Assembly (NCBI GenBank): GCA_900554815.1
Contig: USIO01000003.1
Coordinates: 1-64,000 of the forward strand
Length of the DNA: 64,000 nt
Direction of reading: 5' to 3'
DNA from: an uncultured Clostridium sp.
Lineage (GTDB): Bacteria; Bacillota; Clostridia; TANB77; CAG-508
Each line of letters opens with the position of its first letter. Within the stretch, counting starts at the first letter, position 1. The notes below the pieces were generated by a model that saw only the letters and a program-made list of their open reading frames with translations, had not been told where the DNA came from and searched no databases. Positions 15,756 through 25,007 of the stretch are shown piece by piece. A program made the translations under genes and the position numbers.

Positions 15756-16703
15756 ATGATTGAATTCGAAAAACCAAATATTGAATGCTTAAGTGTAGAC
15801 AATGAGAAAAATTATGCAAAATTTGTATGTGAACCATTAGAACGTGGTTATGGAATGACAATTGGAAATTCTTTAAGGAGAATTTTGCTATCATCACTTC
15901 CAGGAGCAGCAATTACAAGCATTAAAATAGAAGGTGTAGTTCACGAATTCTCTACTATTGCAAATGTAGTAGAAGACGTTCCAGAGATTATTGTTAATTT
16001 AAAGAACGTAAGATTAAAACTTCATAATAACGAAGAAAAAATAATTAGAATTGACTTTAAAGGTGAAGGAGAAGTTACAGCTTCAGATATTATAACAGAT
16101 GGCACAGTTGAAATTTTAAACCCAGAAACTCATATTGCTACAGTATCTGAAAAAGGAAGTCTTCAAATTGAAATGACTGTTAATAAAGGAAGAGGATACA
16201 ATACAGCTGAAAAAAATAAAAATCCAAATCAAGGATTAGGAGCTCTTCCAATAGATTCTATATTTACTCCTGTAAAAAAAGTAAATTATTCTGTTGAAAA
16301 TACAAGAGTAGGTCAAATGGTAGACTATGATAAACTAACAATAGAAGTGTGGACAGATGGTAGTTTAAAGCCATATGAAGCATTAAGCTTAGCAGCTAAA
16401 GTTATGACAGAACATTTGAATTTATTTATTGACCTTTCAGAAACTGCAAAAAATACACAAATTATGATTGAAAAAGAAGAATCTAAAAAAGGCAAAGTAT
16501 TAGAAATGCCAATTGAAGAACTAGAATTATCTGTAAGATCATACAATTGTTTAAAAAGAGCTGGAATTTCTACAGTAGAAGATTTAGCAAACAAATCTGG
16601 TTCAGATATGATGAAAGTAAGAAACCTAGGAAAGAAATCACTAGATGAAGTTACTAATAAATTACACGCATTAGGACTAGATTTTGCATCAGAAGAAGAC
16701 TAA
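15756..16703 (+). CDS. rpoA: RNA polymerase alpha subunit
   Basis: 315 residues. The N-terminal assembly domain includes FVCEPLERGYGMTIGNSLRRILLSSLPGAAITSIKI; the C-terminal DNA- and activator-binding domain starts near residue 245 with MPIEELELSVRSYNCLKRAGISTVEDL and has RNLGKKSLDEV. The linker is Glu/Lys-rich. Start follows TTAGGAGGTTAAAA. Confidence 0.98.
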   Translation: MIEFEKPNIECLSVDNEKNYAKFVCEPLERGYGMTIGNSLRRILLSSLPGAAITSIKIEGVVHEFSTIANVVEDVPEIIVNLKNVRLKLHNNEEKIIRIDFKGEGEVTASDIITDGTVEILNPETHIATVSEKGSLQIEMTVNKGRGYNTAEKNKNPNQGLGALPIDSIFTPVKKVNYSVENTRVGQMVDYDKLTIEVWTDGSLKPYEALSLAAKVMTEHLNLFIDLSETAKNTQIMIEKEESKKGKVLEMPIEELELSVRSYNCLKRAGISTVEDLANKSGSDMMKVRNLGKKSLDEVTNKLHALGLDFASEED

Positions 16704-16739
16704 AATAAATAAAATATTAAAGAAAGGAATTTTTGTAAA

Positions 16740-17264
16740 ATGGCTATAAATAGAAAGTTAGGAAAAACTACTGACCAAAGGCTTGCAATGCTTAAATGCC
16801 AAGTAACAGATTTAATATTACATGGAAAAATTGAAACAACATTACCAAGAGCAAAAGAAGTAAAAGCAATTGCAGATAGCATTATTGCATTAGCAATAAA
16901 AGAAAAAGACAATTTCGAAACAGTAGAAGTAAAAGTAGTTAAAGCAAAATTAGATAGCAAAGGCAATAAAGTTACTGAAAAAGCAACAAGTAAAAATGGC
17001 AAAGAATATTGGAAAGTTGTAAAAGAAGAAACAACCGAAAAAAGACAAAAAGATATGCCATCAAGACTAAATGCTAGAAGAAAAATAATGAAACACATTA
17101 ATAAAGTAACAGACGAAAAAGGTAATAATATTGACTTAATAAATAAATTATTTAATGAAATAGCACCAAAATATGAAGGTAGAGTTGGTGGATATACACG
17201 TATATTAAAAGCTGGTCCTAGAAGAGGAGATGCAGCAGAAGTAGCAATACTACAATTAATATAA
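16740..17264 (+). CDS. rplQ: Ribosomal protein L17, enlarged
   Basis: 174 residues, against about 115-130 in Bacillus. The core is present: NRKLGKTTDQRLAMLKCQVTDLILHGKIETTLPRAKEVKAIAD at the start and FNEIAPKYEGRVGGYTRILKAGPRRGDAAEVAILQL at the end. An insertion of about 45 residues (roughly 60-105, Lys/Glu-rich) sits in the middle; comparable inserts occur in other clostridial L17 proteins, as I recall. Last gene of the operon. Confidence 0.96.
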   Translation: MAINRKLGKTTDQRLAMLKCQVTDLILHGKIETTLPRAKEVKAIADSIIALAIKEKDNFETVEVKVVKAKLDSKGNKVTEKATSKNGKEYWKVVKEETTEKRQKDMPSRLNARRKIMKHINKVTDEKGNNIDLINKLFNEIAPKYEGRVGGYTRILKAGPRRGDAAEVAILQLI

Positions 17265-17282
17265 TTTTAGACCTAGTATAAT

Positions 17283-17385
17283 AAAAAAAGTTATTATATA
17301 AAATTTATATAATCTCATATAAAATTTTTAACAACTAAAAACATAAATGAGATTTATCTTAAATTTTTATATAATAACTTTTTTT
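17283..17385 (+). terminator. Long imperfect hairpin terminating the ribosomal operon
   Basis: A 21-base arm at 17283-17303 is exactly complementary to 17365-17385, and an inner AATCTCAT (17311-17318) pairs with ATGAGATT (17347-17354). The right arm ends in TTTTTTT. It can act as an intrinsic terminator, but at about 100 bases it also resembles a small palindromic repeat element. Confidence 0.7.
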
Positions 17386-17480
17386 GGAAGGAAAAATTAA
17401 TAATAAGATTTTAAACTGAATTTATTAAAAATACTCACCAACAAAAATAAATAACATACATTATAATTAGGAGGCATAAA

Positions 17481-17834
17481 ATGCTGGAATTTATTTTTAA
17501 TCTTATTATTTGTACTTTAGCTATATATGGTTTTATTGAAATTATTAAAAATACATATTATATATTTACAACTACAAATTTAAAATCTAAAGGTATATAT
17601 ATGATTTTAGCAGTAAAAAATCAGGAAGATACAATAGAAGGTTTTCTAAGAACAGTTTTATTTAGACTAATTTATGGTAATGAAGAATTAATAAAAAAAG
17701 TAATTATTACAGATTTAAACTCAACAGATGAAACACCAGAAATAATTGAAAAAATACAAAAGGACTATGAATATATTAATGTATTAGATTGGAAAGAATG
17801 TAAAGATATTATAGATAGCGTTGATAAAAATTAA
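17481..17834 (+). CDS. Small membrane-anchored GT2-like protein
   Basis: 117 residues. A hydrophobic N-terminal helix (LEFIFNLIICTLAIYGFIEII) is followed by a region resembling the beginning of a family-2 glycosyltransferase fold: ILAVKNQEDTIEGFLRTVLFRLIYG and VIITDLNSTDETPEII, where LNSTDET sits at the place of the usual DDGSTD. The catalytic half is missing, so it is either a short member with another role or a fragment. Ribosome site TTAGGAGGCATAAA is strong. Function uncertain. Confidence 0.6.
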   Translation: MLEFIFNLIICTLAIYGFIEIIKNTYYIFTTTNLKSKGIYMILAVKNQEDTIEGFLRTVLFRLIYGNEELIKKVIITDLNSTDETPEIIEKIQKDYEYINVLDWKECKDIIDSVDKN

Positions 17835-17943
17835 ATTATATAAGTCTATATTTTTGCAATTAAAAAATAATAGAAAAATCTTTAAAAATAATATAATTCG
17901 TGATAAAATACTTCTAAGCTAAAAAGGTTAGAGGTGTTTTTTT

Positions 17944-19311
17944 ATGAATATACAATTTATATTTTCGTTATGGATAGGAAAAATAGCGGCATTTTGTGTA
18001 AATATTATAGATAAAACAAGAGGAACAAATTTTTCTGGAAAAGTTGCAACTAAATTAATGCCAAATTTTATTGCGGGATTTAGAGGGATAAATTTAGACA
18101 AAGTAATTATGATTACAGGAACAAATGGAAAATCAACAACTACTAATTTAATTGCTCATACTATAAAAAGCGCAGGTAAAAAAACTGCTACTAATAAAGA
18201 AGGAGCTAACATGATGGGGGGAGTTGCTACAACTTTAATTAAAAATTCTAGCTTAACAGGTAAGTTTAAAAAAGAATTTTTAGTTTTAGAAATTGATGAA
18301 AGAAGCCTATCAGCCATACATAAAGTATTACCAGCGCATAACTTGTGCATAACAAATTTGCAAAAAGACCAGGTACAAAGAAATGGAGATCCAGACTTTA
18401 TTTTTTCTAAATTCGAAAATGTAATAGGAAAAGATATTACTTTATTTGTAAACGATGAAGAACCTAGAAGTAGAGCTTTAGAAGACAAAGCTGGACAAGT
18501 TATATATTTTAGTGTAGATAAAAATTCCAAAAGCTTTGAAAAGGACGATTTTTATGATGTTACTTTACCATGCCCAAAATGTAATTACCCAATAAAATAC
18601 AAGTTTTATAATTTAGAAAGCATTGGAAAATTTGAATGTAGCAATTGCGATTATAAATCTAAAGAAGAACCAGATATTTTAATAAAAAATGTGGACTTTG
18701 AAAATAAAACTTTTGAATGTAATGAAAAGAAATATAATATTACGTATTATACTCCATTTTATATTTATAACTATGCAGCTACAATTGCGGTATCAAAAAA
18801 ATTTGGACTAACAGAAGAACAAATACAAAAAGCTTTTCAAACATTTGTAAATCCTGGGGAAAGAAGAGAAGTATTAAAATACAAAGACAAAATCATACAT
18901 TACTTAAGAATGAAACAAGAAAACCCAGAAACATTACAATCTGCATTAGATACAATTGCTGAAGACAAATCAGAAAAAGCAATATTTGCTGGATTTTACG
19001 AAGTAAAAGATTTTTTACCACATTATGCTAATACATTTTATTTTTTTGATTGTAGCTTTAAAAATATTGCTACAACTCCAGTAGAAAAATATATTGTTTT
19101 TTCTAAAACAGTTTGTTATGACGTAGCCAATAGAATGATTTATGATGGAGCAAACAAAGAAAATATTGAAATTATTGATGAAGAAGATATTGAAATAATT
19201 TTAAAGAAAATGGACGAGCTAAAAACAAATAATATTTATATTTTAACAGGTATGAAACCATATAAAAAAATTAAAAATTTTTTGGAAAGGGAGGCTTTAA
19301 TTAATGGATAA
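17944..19311 (+). CDS. murT: MurT-like Mur ligase
   Basis: 455 residues. MurT with GatD amidates the D-Glu of lipid II in Gram-positive bacteria. Visible: ATP loop TGTNGKSTTT (about residues 58-67), EGANMMGGVATTL, a zinc ribbon CPKC ... CSNC near residues 205-235, and a C-terminal DUF1727-type region. In this last region I cannot find the usual NPAG-N motif and the D-rich ADG-DVSW-D segment that supplies the MurT aspartate to the GatD active site; instead it reads ENPETLQSALDTIAEDKSEK and FYFFDCS. Overlaps the next gene by eight bases. Probably a divergent paralogue. Confidence 0.75.
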   Translation: MNIQFIFSLWIGKIAAFCVNIIDKTRGTNFSGKVATKLMPNFIAGFRGINLDKVIMITGTNGKSTTTNLIAHTIKSAGKKTATNKEGANMMGGVATTLIKNSSLTGKFKKEFLVLEIDERSLSAIHKVLPAHNLCITNLQKDQVQRNGDPDFIFSKFENVIGKDITLFVNDEEPRSRALEDKAGQVIYFSVDKNSKSFEKDDFYDVTLPCPKCNYPIKYKFYNLESIGKFECSNCDYKSKEEPDILIKNVDFENKTFECNEKKYNITYYTPFYIYNYAATIAVSKKFGLTEEQIQKAFQTFVNPGERREVLKYKDKIIHYLRMKQENPETLQSALDTIAEDKSEKAIFAGFYEVKDFLPHYANTFYFFDCSFKNIATTPVEKYIVFSKTVCYDVANRMIYDGANKENIEIIDEEDIEIILKKMDELKTNNIYILTGMKPYKKIKNFLEREALING

Positions 19312-20041
19312 AGTAGAAATTAATTTGGCATGGATGTACCCAGATATTTTAAACCTCCATGGGGAAAGAGGCAGTATTCAGGCATTCAATAAAATAGCAG
19401 ATAACCTTGGAGTTAAACTTAAAACTATTAGAATTAATAATTATAAAGAAGAAATAAATTTTAACAATATAGATATTATGATATTCCTACCAGGAGAACT
19501 AAAAGTACTTCCTATAATAAAAGAGTCATTATCTAATAAAATAGAAGAGATTTACCAATACATATTAGCTAATAAATATATGATTTCTATTGGAACAACA
19601 GGTGCATTATTTGGGAAAAAAATTATAAGACAAAATGGAGAAGAATTAGAAGGACTTGGGCTATTAGACTTTAATGCACAAGAAAGAAAAACTGTTATAG
19701 GAGATGACTTATATTTTTATGTTAATGAAACAAAACAACAAATTATGGGATCACAAATACAAATGATAGATATTCAATTACAACAAGAAGATCCATTAGG
19801 TAATATAATTTATGGATATGGAAATAATGGAAGCAAAGTAGAAGGAGTAAGAAACAAAAATTTAATTGTTACTAATTGCCTAGGCCCAGTATTTGTAAAA
19901 AACCCTTGGTGGACAGAAAATATTTTAAAAAATATTATTTTAAACAAATATGGTAATATACAAAAAAAAGAAGAGTACCAATTAGAAAATTTATCTTTTG
20001 AAACAACAAAACGATTTATTTTTGAAAAAACAAGTATATAA
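19304..20041 (+). CDS. gatD: GatD-like glutamine amidotransferase homologue lacking catalytic residues
   Basis: 245 residues, partner of the preceding MurT-like protein. The family frame is clear: MYPDILNLHGERGSIQAF at the start, IFLPGELKV, ELEGLGLLDF and a C-terminal GPVFVKNPWWTENIL. Canonical GatD has a nucleophilic Cys in a CGG-Q-LG motif and a His in a YLHGP motif. Here these positions read ISIGTTGALFG and TNCLGP, so both catalytic residues appear to be absent. The pair may be a non-amidating or ammonia-using derivative, or may act on another substrate. Confidence 0.75.
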   Translation: MDKVEINLAWMYPDILNLHGERGSIQAFNKIADNLGVKLKTIRINNYKEEINFNNIDIMIFLPGELKVLPIIKESLSNKIEEIYQYILANKYMISIGTTGALFGKKIIRQNGEELEGLGLLDFNAQERKTVIGDDLYFYVNETKQQIMGSQIQMIDIQLQQEDPLGNIIYGYGNNGSKVEGVRNKNLIVTNCLGPVFVKNPWWTENILKNIILNKYGNIQKKEEYQLENLSFETTKRFIFEKTSI

Positions 20042-20071
20042 AAGTTATAAACCTAGAAAGGAGACCAATAA

Positions 20072-22279
20072 GTGGAAATAACAGGAACAGTAGAAGAAAT
20101 TATTTATCAAAATGAAATTAATAGTTATACTATATGCATTTTCCAAACAGAAGAGGAATTAACAACTGCTGTTCGGATATTTACCATTTATTACATCTGG
20201 AGATACATTAAATTTAATTGGTAAATTTGTAAATCACCAAGAATATGGAAGACAATTCAAGATAGATACTTTTGAAAAACTAATGCCTAAAGGAGCAAAA
20301 CAAATTGAAAAATATTTAGCAGGAGGGACAATTAAAGGAATAGGACCTGCTACAGCCAAAAAAATTGTAGACAAATTTGGAGAAGAAACTATTGCCATTT
20401 TTAAATTTGAACCAGAAAAATTAACACAGATAAAAGGAATCAACGAAAAAAAGGCATTAGAAATTGCACAAGAATTTAATGAAAAATGGGAGCTTTGGCA
20501 AATTGTTAGCTTCTTAGAACGCTTTCGGAATTACTGCGCAAAATAGTAAAAAAGTATATGAAGCACTACGGAATAAATGCTATTAACACTATAGAAGAAA
20601 ACCCATATATTCTAATAGATATTACCTATGGTGTTGACTTTAAACAAATAGACAAAATGGCAATGGATTTAGGAGTACCATATAATAGCCAAAAAAGAAT
20701 AGAAAGTGGAATTAAATATAGTATTATTTTAACAAGTTATAATGGAAATACTTGTGTTGCTAAAGAAAATTTAATTAAATTTGTGACAGATTTATTAGAT
20801 GTTTCTAAAGAAGAAGTAGAAGATAGCCTTATTAATTTACACGCCACAAAAAAAATTGTAATAGAAAAACAAGATAATGAAGAATGGATATATTTATATC
20901 CTTTTTATAAAGCCGAGAAAAACATTGCAGAAAAAATAAAAATAATGATTAATGCAAATAATAATAAATATATAAAAAATATTGAAAAAGAACTAAAAAT
21001 ACAAGAAGAAAAATTAAAAATAGAACTTTCCGAAAAACAAAAAGAAGCTGTTATGTGTGTAAACGAAAATAATATATGTGTTATTACAGGGGGACCCCGG
21101 AACTGGAAAAACAACAATTATAAAGGAAATAATTTCTATTTACGAAAAACAAGGTAAAAAAGTAGTTTTATGTGCTCCAACAGGAAGAGCTGCCAAGAGA
21201 ATGACAGAGGCAACCGAGAAGGAAGCAAAAACAATTCATAGACTATTAGAAATTGGGAAAATTCAGGATGAATTAAAACTAGAAAATATTGATTATGATG
21301 TACCACCAATTGATGCAGATATTATAATAGTAGACGAAGTGTCTATGGTAGATGTTTTCCTTATGAATACATTACTAAAGGGAATTTACATTGGTACAAA
21401 ATTAGTATTAGTAGGAGATAGTAATCAGCTACCATCTGTAGGACCACGGAAATCTACTAGAAGATATTATTAATTCCAATATTTTACCAGTAGTACAGTT
21501 AAATAAAATTTTTAGACAAGCTGCTAAGAGCAAAATTGTTATAAATGCACATAATGTTAATGAAGGCAAAAGTTTTATAACAAATGAAAATAACGAAGAA
21601 CAAAAAAATGATTTTTTCTATATTAATGAAATTAGCAAAGAAAAAATATTATACCAAGTTATATCATTATGCAAAGAAAGACTCGTAAAATATGGGAATT
21701 ACGATTTTTTTAAAGATATGCAAGTATTAACACCTACTAAAAGGGGAATATTGGGAACAAAGGAATTAAATAAAAGTTTGCAAGAAGCAATAAATCCGCA
21801 TTCAGATTTAAAAGAAGAAAAACAGTATGGAGAACAGATATACCGTGTGGGAGATAGAGTAATGCAAATTAAAAACAATTACGATATTTACTGGGTAAGG
21901 AAAGAAGAAACAGGAACAGGTATTTTTAATGGAGAAATAGGAAAAATAGACCACATTGATAATGAATCAAAACAAGTAAAAATTTTATATGATGATGAAA
22001 AAGTAGCGTGGTACCAGTTTTCGGAATTAGACCAAATTGAACATGCCTATGCTATTACTATTCATAAATCACAACGGTAGTGAGTTTAATGTGGTTATTC
22101 TTGCAATACCACCATCTTCTCCGATGCTATTGACAAGAAATTTACTTTACACAGCTATTACTAGAGCAAAGAGAATGCTAGTTGTAATTGGAGGAAAAAA
22201 TATTATTGATTTTATGATAAAAAATGTTGATAGCAAGAAAAGAAATACAGGATTAAAGTATAAACTAGAAAGCACATAG
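20072..22279 (+). CDS. recD2: RecD2-type DNA helicase, decoded through six CGG +1 sites
   Basis: Superfamily 1B 5'-3' helicase, about 733 residues after joining seven frame segments, within the normal family range. The start is GTG with AAAGGAGACCAATA upstream (MEITGTVEEIIYQNEINSYTI). Helix-hairpin-helix segments (GGTIKGIGPATAKKIV) precede the helicase core: Walker A CVITGGPGTGKTT, ILCAPTGRAAKRM-type motif, VDEVSMVDVFLMNTLL, GDSNQLPSVGPGNLLEDI, and the C-terminal TIHKSQGSEF and LLYTAITRAKRMLVVIG. In-frame CGGs at 20174, 20526, 20569, 21098, 21447 and 22075 each need the C skipped. Every join restores family sequence, including the Walker A glycine and the SQGSEF motif. Confidence 0.92.
20174..20176 (+). 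other. CGG +1 recoding site 1 in recD2
   Basis: GTT CGG ATA; the shift gives VGYLPFITSGDTL. Unshifted reading stops about 16 codons later. Confidence 0.8.
20526..20528 (+). other. CGG +1 recoding site 2 in recD2
   Basis: TTT CGG AAT; the shift gives LERFGITAQNSKKVYEA, matching the RecD2 linker. Unshifted reading stops seven codons later. Confidence 0.85.
20569..20571 (+). other. CGG +1 recoding site 3 in recD2
   Basis: CTA CGG AAT; only 14 codons after site 2. The shift gives EALGINAINTIEENPY, matching the family YG--A---I-ENPY block. Unshifted reading stops six codons later. Confidence 0.85.
21098..21100 (+). other. CGG +1 recoding site 4 in recD2 (Walker A)
   Basis: CCC CGG AAC; the shift creates GGPGTGKTT, the P-loop. 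Without it the enzyme would have no ATP site. Confidence 0.92.
21447..21449 (+). other. CGG +1 recoding site 5 in recD2
   Basis: CCA CGG AAA; the shift gives QLPSVGPGNLLEDII, a conserved helicase motif. Unshifted reading gives RKSTRRYY and stop. Confidence 0.9.
22075..22077 (+). other. CGG +1 recoding site 6 in recD2
   Basis: CAA CGG TAG; the shift gives HKSQGSEF, a helicase signature. Unshifted reading stops immediately at TAG. Confidence 0.92.
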
Positions 22280-22324
22280 ACCTTTTATATTAAAATTGGG
22301 GGCAAAATCTTAGGAGGTATTATT

Positions 22325-22970
22325 ATGTTGGATTTTGTTCTTGATTTTTTGTTTCCAAAAACTTGTGGATTCTGCAATAAAATTTGCAAAGAAAGTTTAT
22401 GCAAAAAATGTGAATTAAAATTAAAATATATAGAAAAAGCGAAGCTAAACTTTTTCAATACAAAATATTTTAATGAGCATTTATTTTTATTTTCATATGA
22501 AGGTATTATAAGAAAAAAAATTATACAGTATAAATTTAATGATAAACCATACCTTTTTGAAACTTTTGCAGAAATTATATTAAATAATGAAAAAATATGT
22601 GGAATTTTAAAAAGTTATGATATAATAATTCCAGTTCCAATGCATTACAAAAAAGAAAGAAAAAGAGGATATAATCAATCAAGCCTAATAGCAAGGCAAA
22701 TTGCAAAATTTATTACTGAACTAGAATATTGTGATAATTCTTTAATAAAAATACGGAGAAAATAAAACTCAAAGCACTTTACAAAAAAATGAAAGAACAC
22801 ACAATGTAAAAAATGTATATAAAGTATTAAATAAGCAAAATATAATTAATAAAAATATCATTTTATTTGACGATATATATACAACAGGAAGTACAGCTAA
22901 TGAATGCAGTAGAATGCTTAAAAAGTCAGGAGCAAAAAAAATACTAGTATTTACAATTGCGAAAGACTAA
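22325..22970 (+). CDS. comF: ComF-family phosphoribosyltransferase-like protein, one CGG +1 site
   Basis: About 214 residues after one join. The N-terminal zinc finger has CGFC ... CKKC (residues 14-36). The PRTase half has IPVPMHYKKERKRGYNQSSLIARQIA, and, after the shift at 22754, ILFDDIYTTGSTANECSRMLKKSGAKKI, the PRPP-binding loop. Unshifted reading stops three codons after the CGG and lacks this loop. ComF takes part in DNA uptake in competent bacteria, but clostridial homologues are widespread without known competence. Start ATG after TAGGAGGTATTATT. Confidence 0.9.
22754..22756 (+). other. CGG +1 recoding site in comF
   Basis: ATA CGG AGA AAA TAA; the shift gives KIGENKTQSTLQKN, which continues into the conserved PRPP loop. 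Confidence 0.88.
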
Positions 22971-22997
22971 TTTTACAAGAAAGGAAGGATAATTGTA

Positions 22998-24977
22998 ATG
23001 GAAGATTTAGTTGAAAGCATATTAGATTATGTAAGAGCTGATTATACAGATTATGCAATTATGCTAAATGGCGAATGGGGAAGCGGAAAAACATATTTTT
23101 GGAATCATAAAATTAGAAATAGAATTGACGGAATGCAATTTAATGGAAAGACATATACAACAATATATATGTCACTATATGGTATTTCAAACCTAGAAGA
23201 TATAAGCAAAAAAATTTTTATTGAAACAACACAATTAATGGATAAAAATTTAAAAAAATATATGAATGCAAATAATCAATCTAGAATTCCAGAATATGCT
23301 AAAACTGGTCTAGATATGGCAAACTTTTTTGGTGTTACACAAAATGGGGACAAAGTTGATTATTCTAACTTTTTTTCAACTGATGATAAAGTACTTTGCT
23401 TTGATGACTTAGAAAGAGCAAATGTAGATGTTATTGACATTTTAGGCTATATTAATAACTTTGTAGAGCATGATCATATTAAAACTATTATTATTTGCAA
23501 TGAAAAAGAATTATCAACAAAATTAAAAAGCACAAATTTAGAAATGAAAACTTTTATTGCTACTTATCTTTTAGATAAAGAAGGAGACCTAGCAAAAACC
23601 GAAAAACCAATGGTAGAAAAAATAAGAGACAAAATAGAATATGTTTTTGACAAAGCAAATGATTATGAAAGAATTAAAGAAAAACTAATTGGAGAGACAT
23701 TTGAATATGCACCCGAATTTAATTATATAATTAATGGATTATTAATGAGGTATGAAAATAATCCTGATTTATTAAAATTTTTAAGAGAAAATACAAATTT
23801 AATTATTTCTACTTTTAACAAAAGTGGAACAAGAAATTTAAGAATTCTAAAACATGCATTAAATGATTTTAAAAAAATCTATGAAATGGTAAACAAAAAT
23901 TATCCAAAAACGAATTATAGAGTTATGCAAACCATGCTAATATTTACAATAGCGGTTTCTTTTGAAATAAAAGCTGGAAAAGTTACAAAGGATAAGTTTG
24001 TTAATATTGTAGACAATGAAGAATACAAAGCAATTCTTGTTTCTTCAAGGGTATTTATGGATAATAGGCAATTTTATATTAAAGAATTTGATAATAATTA
24101 TTATTATAATTTTAAATCTGAATACCGTTTCTTTAAATTTATTGAAATATATGTAAGAACAAGAATTTTCGATATGAAAACATTTAAAAATAATATGGAA
24201 ATTATTATTAATACAATTGACACTAATAAATTACCTGGTTATAAGAGATTATTAACAGAAGAGTACTGGAAAATTAGTGATGATGAATTTGGCGGAATTA
24301 TTGAAAGTATTATCGAAAACATTAAAAAGGGAGAATTAACACTGTTAGAAACCGTTAAAATGTTTGCATATTTTAGCTATTTTAGCAAAAAAGGATTAAT
24401 ACAATATGACATAAAAACTATGAAAACTATATTCTTTAATGGAATGAATATTGCCTCATTAAATTCTTCATATTGTGAGAACCCAGAAGAAGAATTAAAA
24501 CAGCTATCTATTGATGAGTCAAGCCCAGAAATGGACGAGATTTTAAAACATTTTTATGATATTAATATACAACTAAAAGACAAAATGTATAGAGAAAAAG
24601 CAGAAGAAATATTTAAATGTATACCAATGAAAATGGAAACATTCTATGATAGGTTTGAAAAAGAGTGCATGAATGTACCTATTTTTAAATATTATGATGT
24701 ATACCAAATGTTTCAAAGAATTTCATGCGCAAGTAATGAAGACATTGTTTCTATTAGAGAAATTCTAAGAAAAAGAGTAGACAAACATCCAAAAGAAATA
24801 GAGCCAGAAATGAAGAACATAAAACAATTAAAACAAATTGTGGATGATTATATAAAAGGAAAAGACATAGGTATTAAAATCGTTATGCTTGAGGAATTTT
24901 CAAAAGATTTAGGATATGTTTTAGATAAATATAAAACTGGAATATTTGCTAAAAAAGAAGAAAGCGATATAGTGTAA
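22998..24977 (+). CDS. KAP-type P-loop NTPase of unknown role
   Basis: 659 residues. Walker A is GEWGSGKT at residues 25-32, Walker B is VLCFDDLER near residue 132, followed by IKTIIICNEKEL, the arrangement of KAP-family and related STAND-like NTPases. The rest is a long alpha-helical region without recognised domains; I see no convincing membrane helix. The start follows AAAGGAAGGATAATTGTA. Such proteins occur both as membrane-complex organisers and in phage-defence loci; no other defence gene is adjacent, so the role is open. No in-frame CGG. Confidence 0.75.
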   Translation: MEDLVESILDYVRADYTDYAIMLNGEWGSGKTYFWNHKIRNRIDGMQFNGKTYTTIYMSLYGISNLEDISKKIFIETTQLMDKNLKKYMNANNQSRIPEYAKTGLDMANFFGVTQNGDKVDYSNFFSTDDKVLCFDDLERANVDVIDILGYINNFVEHDHIKTIIICNEKELSTKLKSTNLEMKTFIATYLLDKEGDLAKTEKPMVEKIRDKIEYVFDKANDYERIKEKLIGETFEYAPEFNYIINGLLMRYENNPDLLKFLRENTNLIISTFNKSGTRNLRILKHALNDFKKIYEMVNKNYPKTNYRVMQTMLIFTIAVSFEIKAGKVTKDKFVNIVDNEEYKAILVSSRVFMDNRQFYIKEFDNNYYYNFKSEYRFFKFIEIYVRTRIFDMKTFKNNMEIIINTIDTNKLPGYKRLLTEEYWKISDDEFGGIIESIIENIKKGELTLLETVKMFAYFSYFSKKGLIQYDIKTMKTIFFNGMNIASLNSSYCENPEEELKQLSIDESSPEMDEILKHFYDINIQLKDKMYREKAEEIFKCIPMKMETFYDRFEKECMNVPIFKYYDVYQMFQRISCASNEDIVSIREILRKRVDKHPKEIEPEMKNIKQLKQIVDDYIKGKDIGIKIVMLEEFSKDLGYVLDKYKTGIFAKKEESDIV

Positions 24978-25004
24978 AAGTTGGGAACTAAATTCCCAAC
25001 TTTT
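24976..25004. terminator. Bidirectional terminator
   Basis: AAAAGTTGGGAA and TTCCCAACTTTT, 12 exact pairs around a 5-base loop, with A and T runs on either side. It serves the KAP gene and the convergent lysozyme gene. Confidence 0.9.
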
Positions 25005-25007
25005 ATG

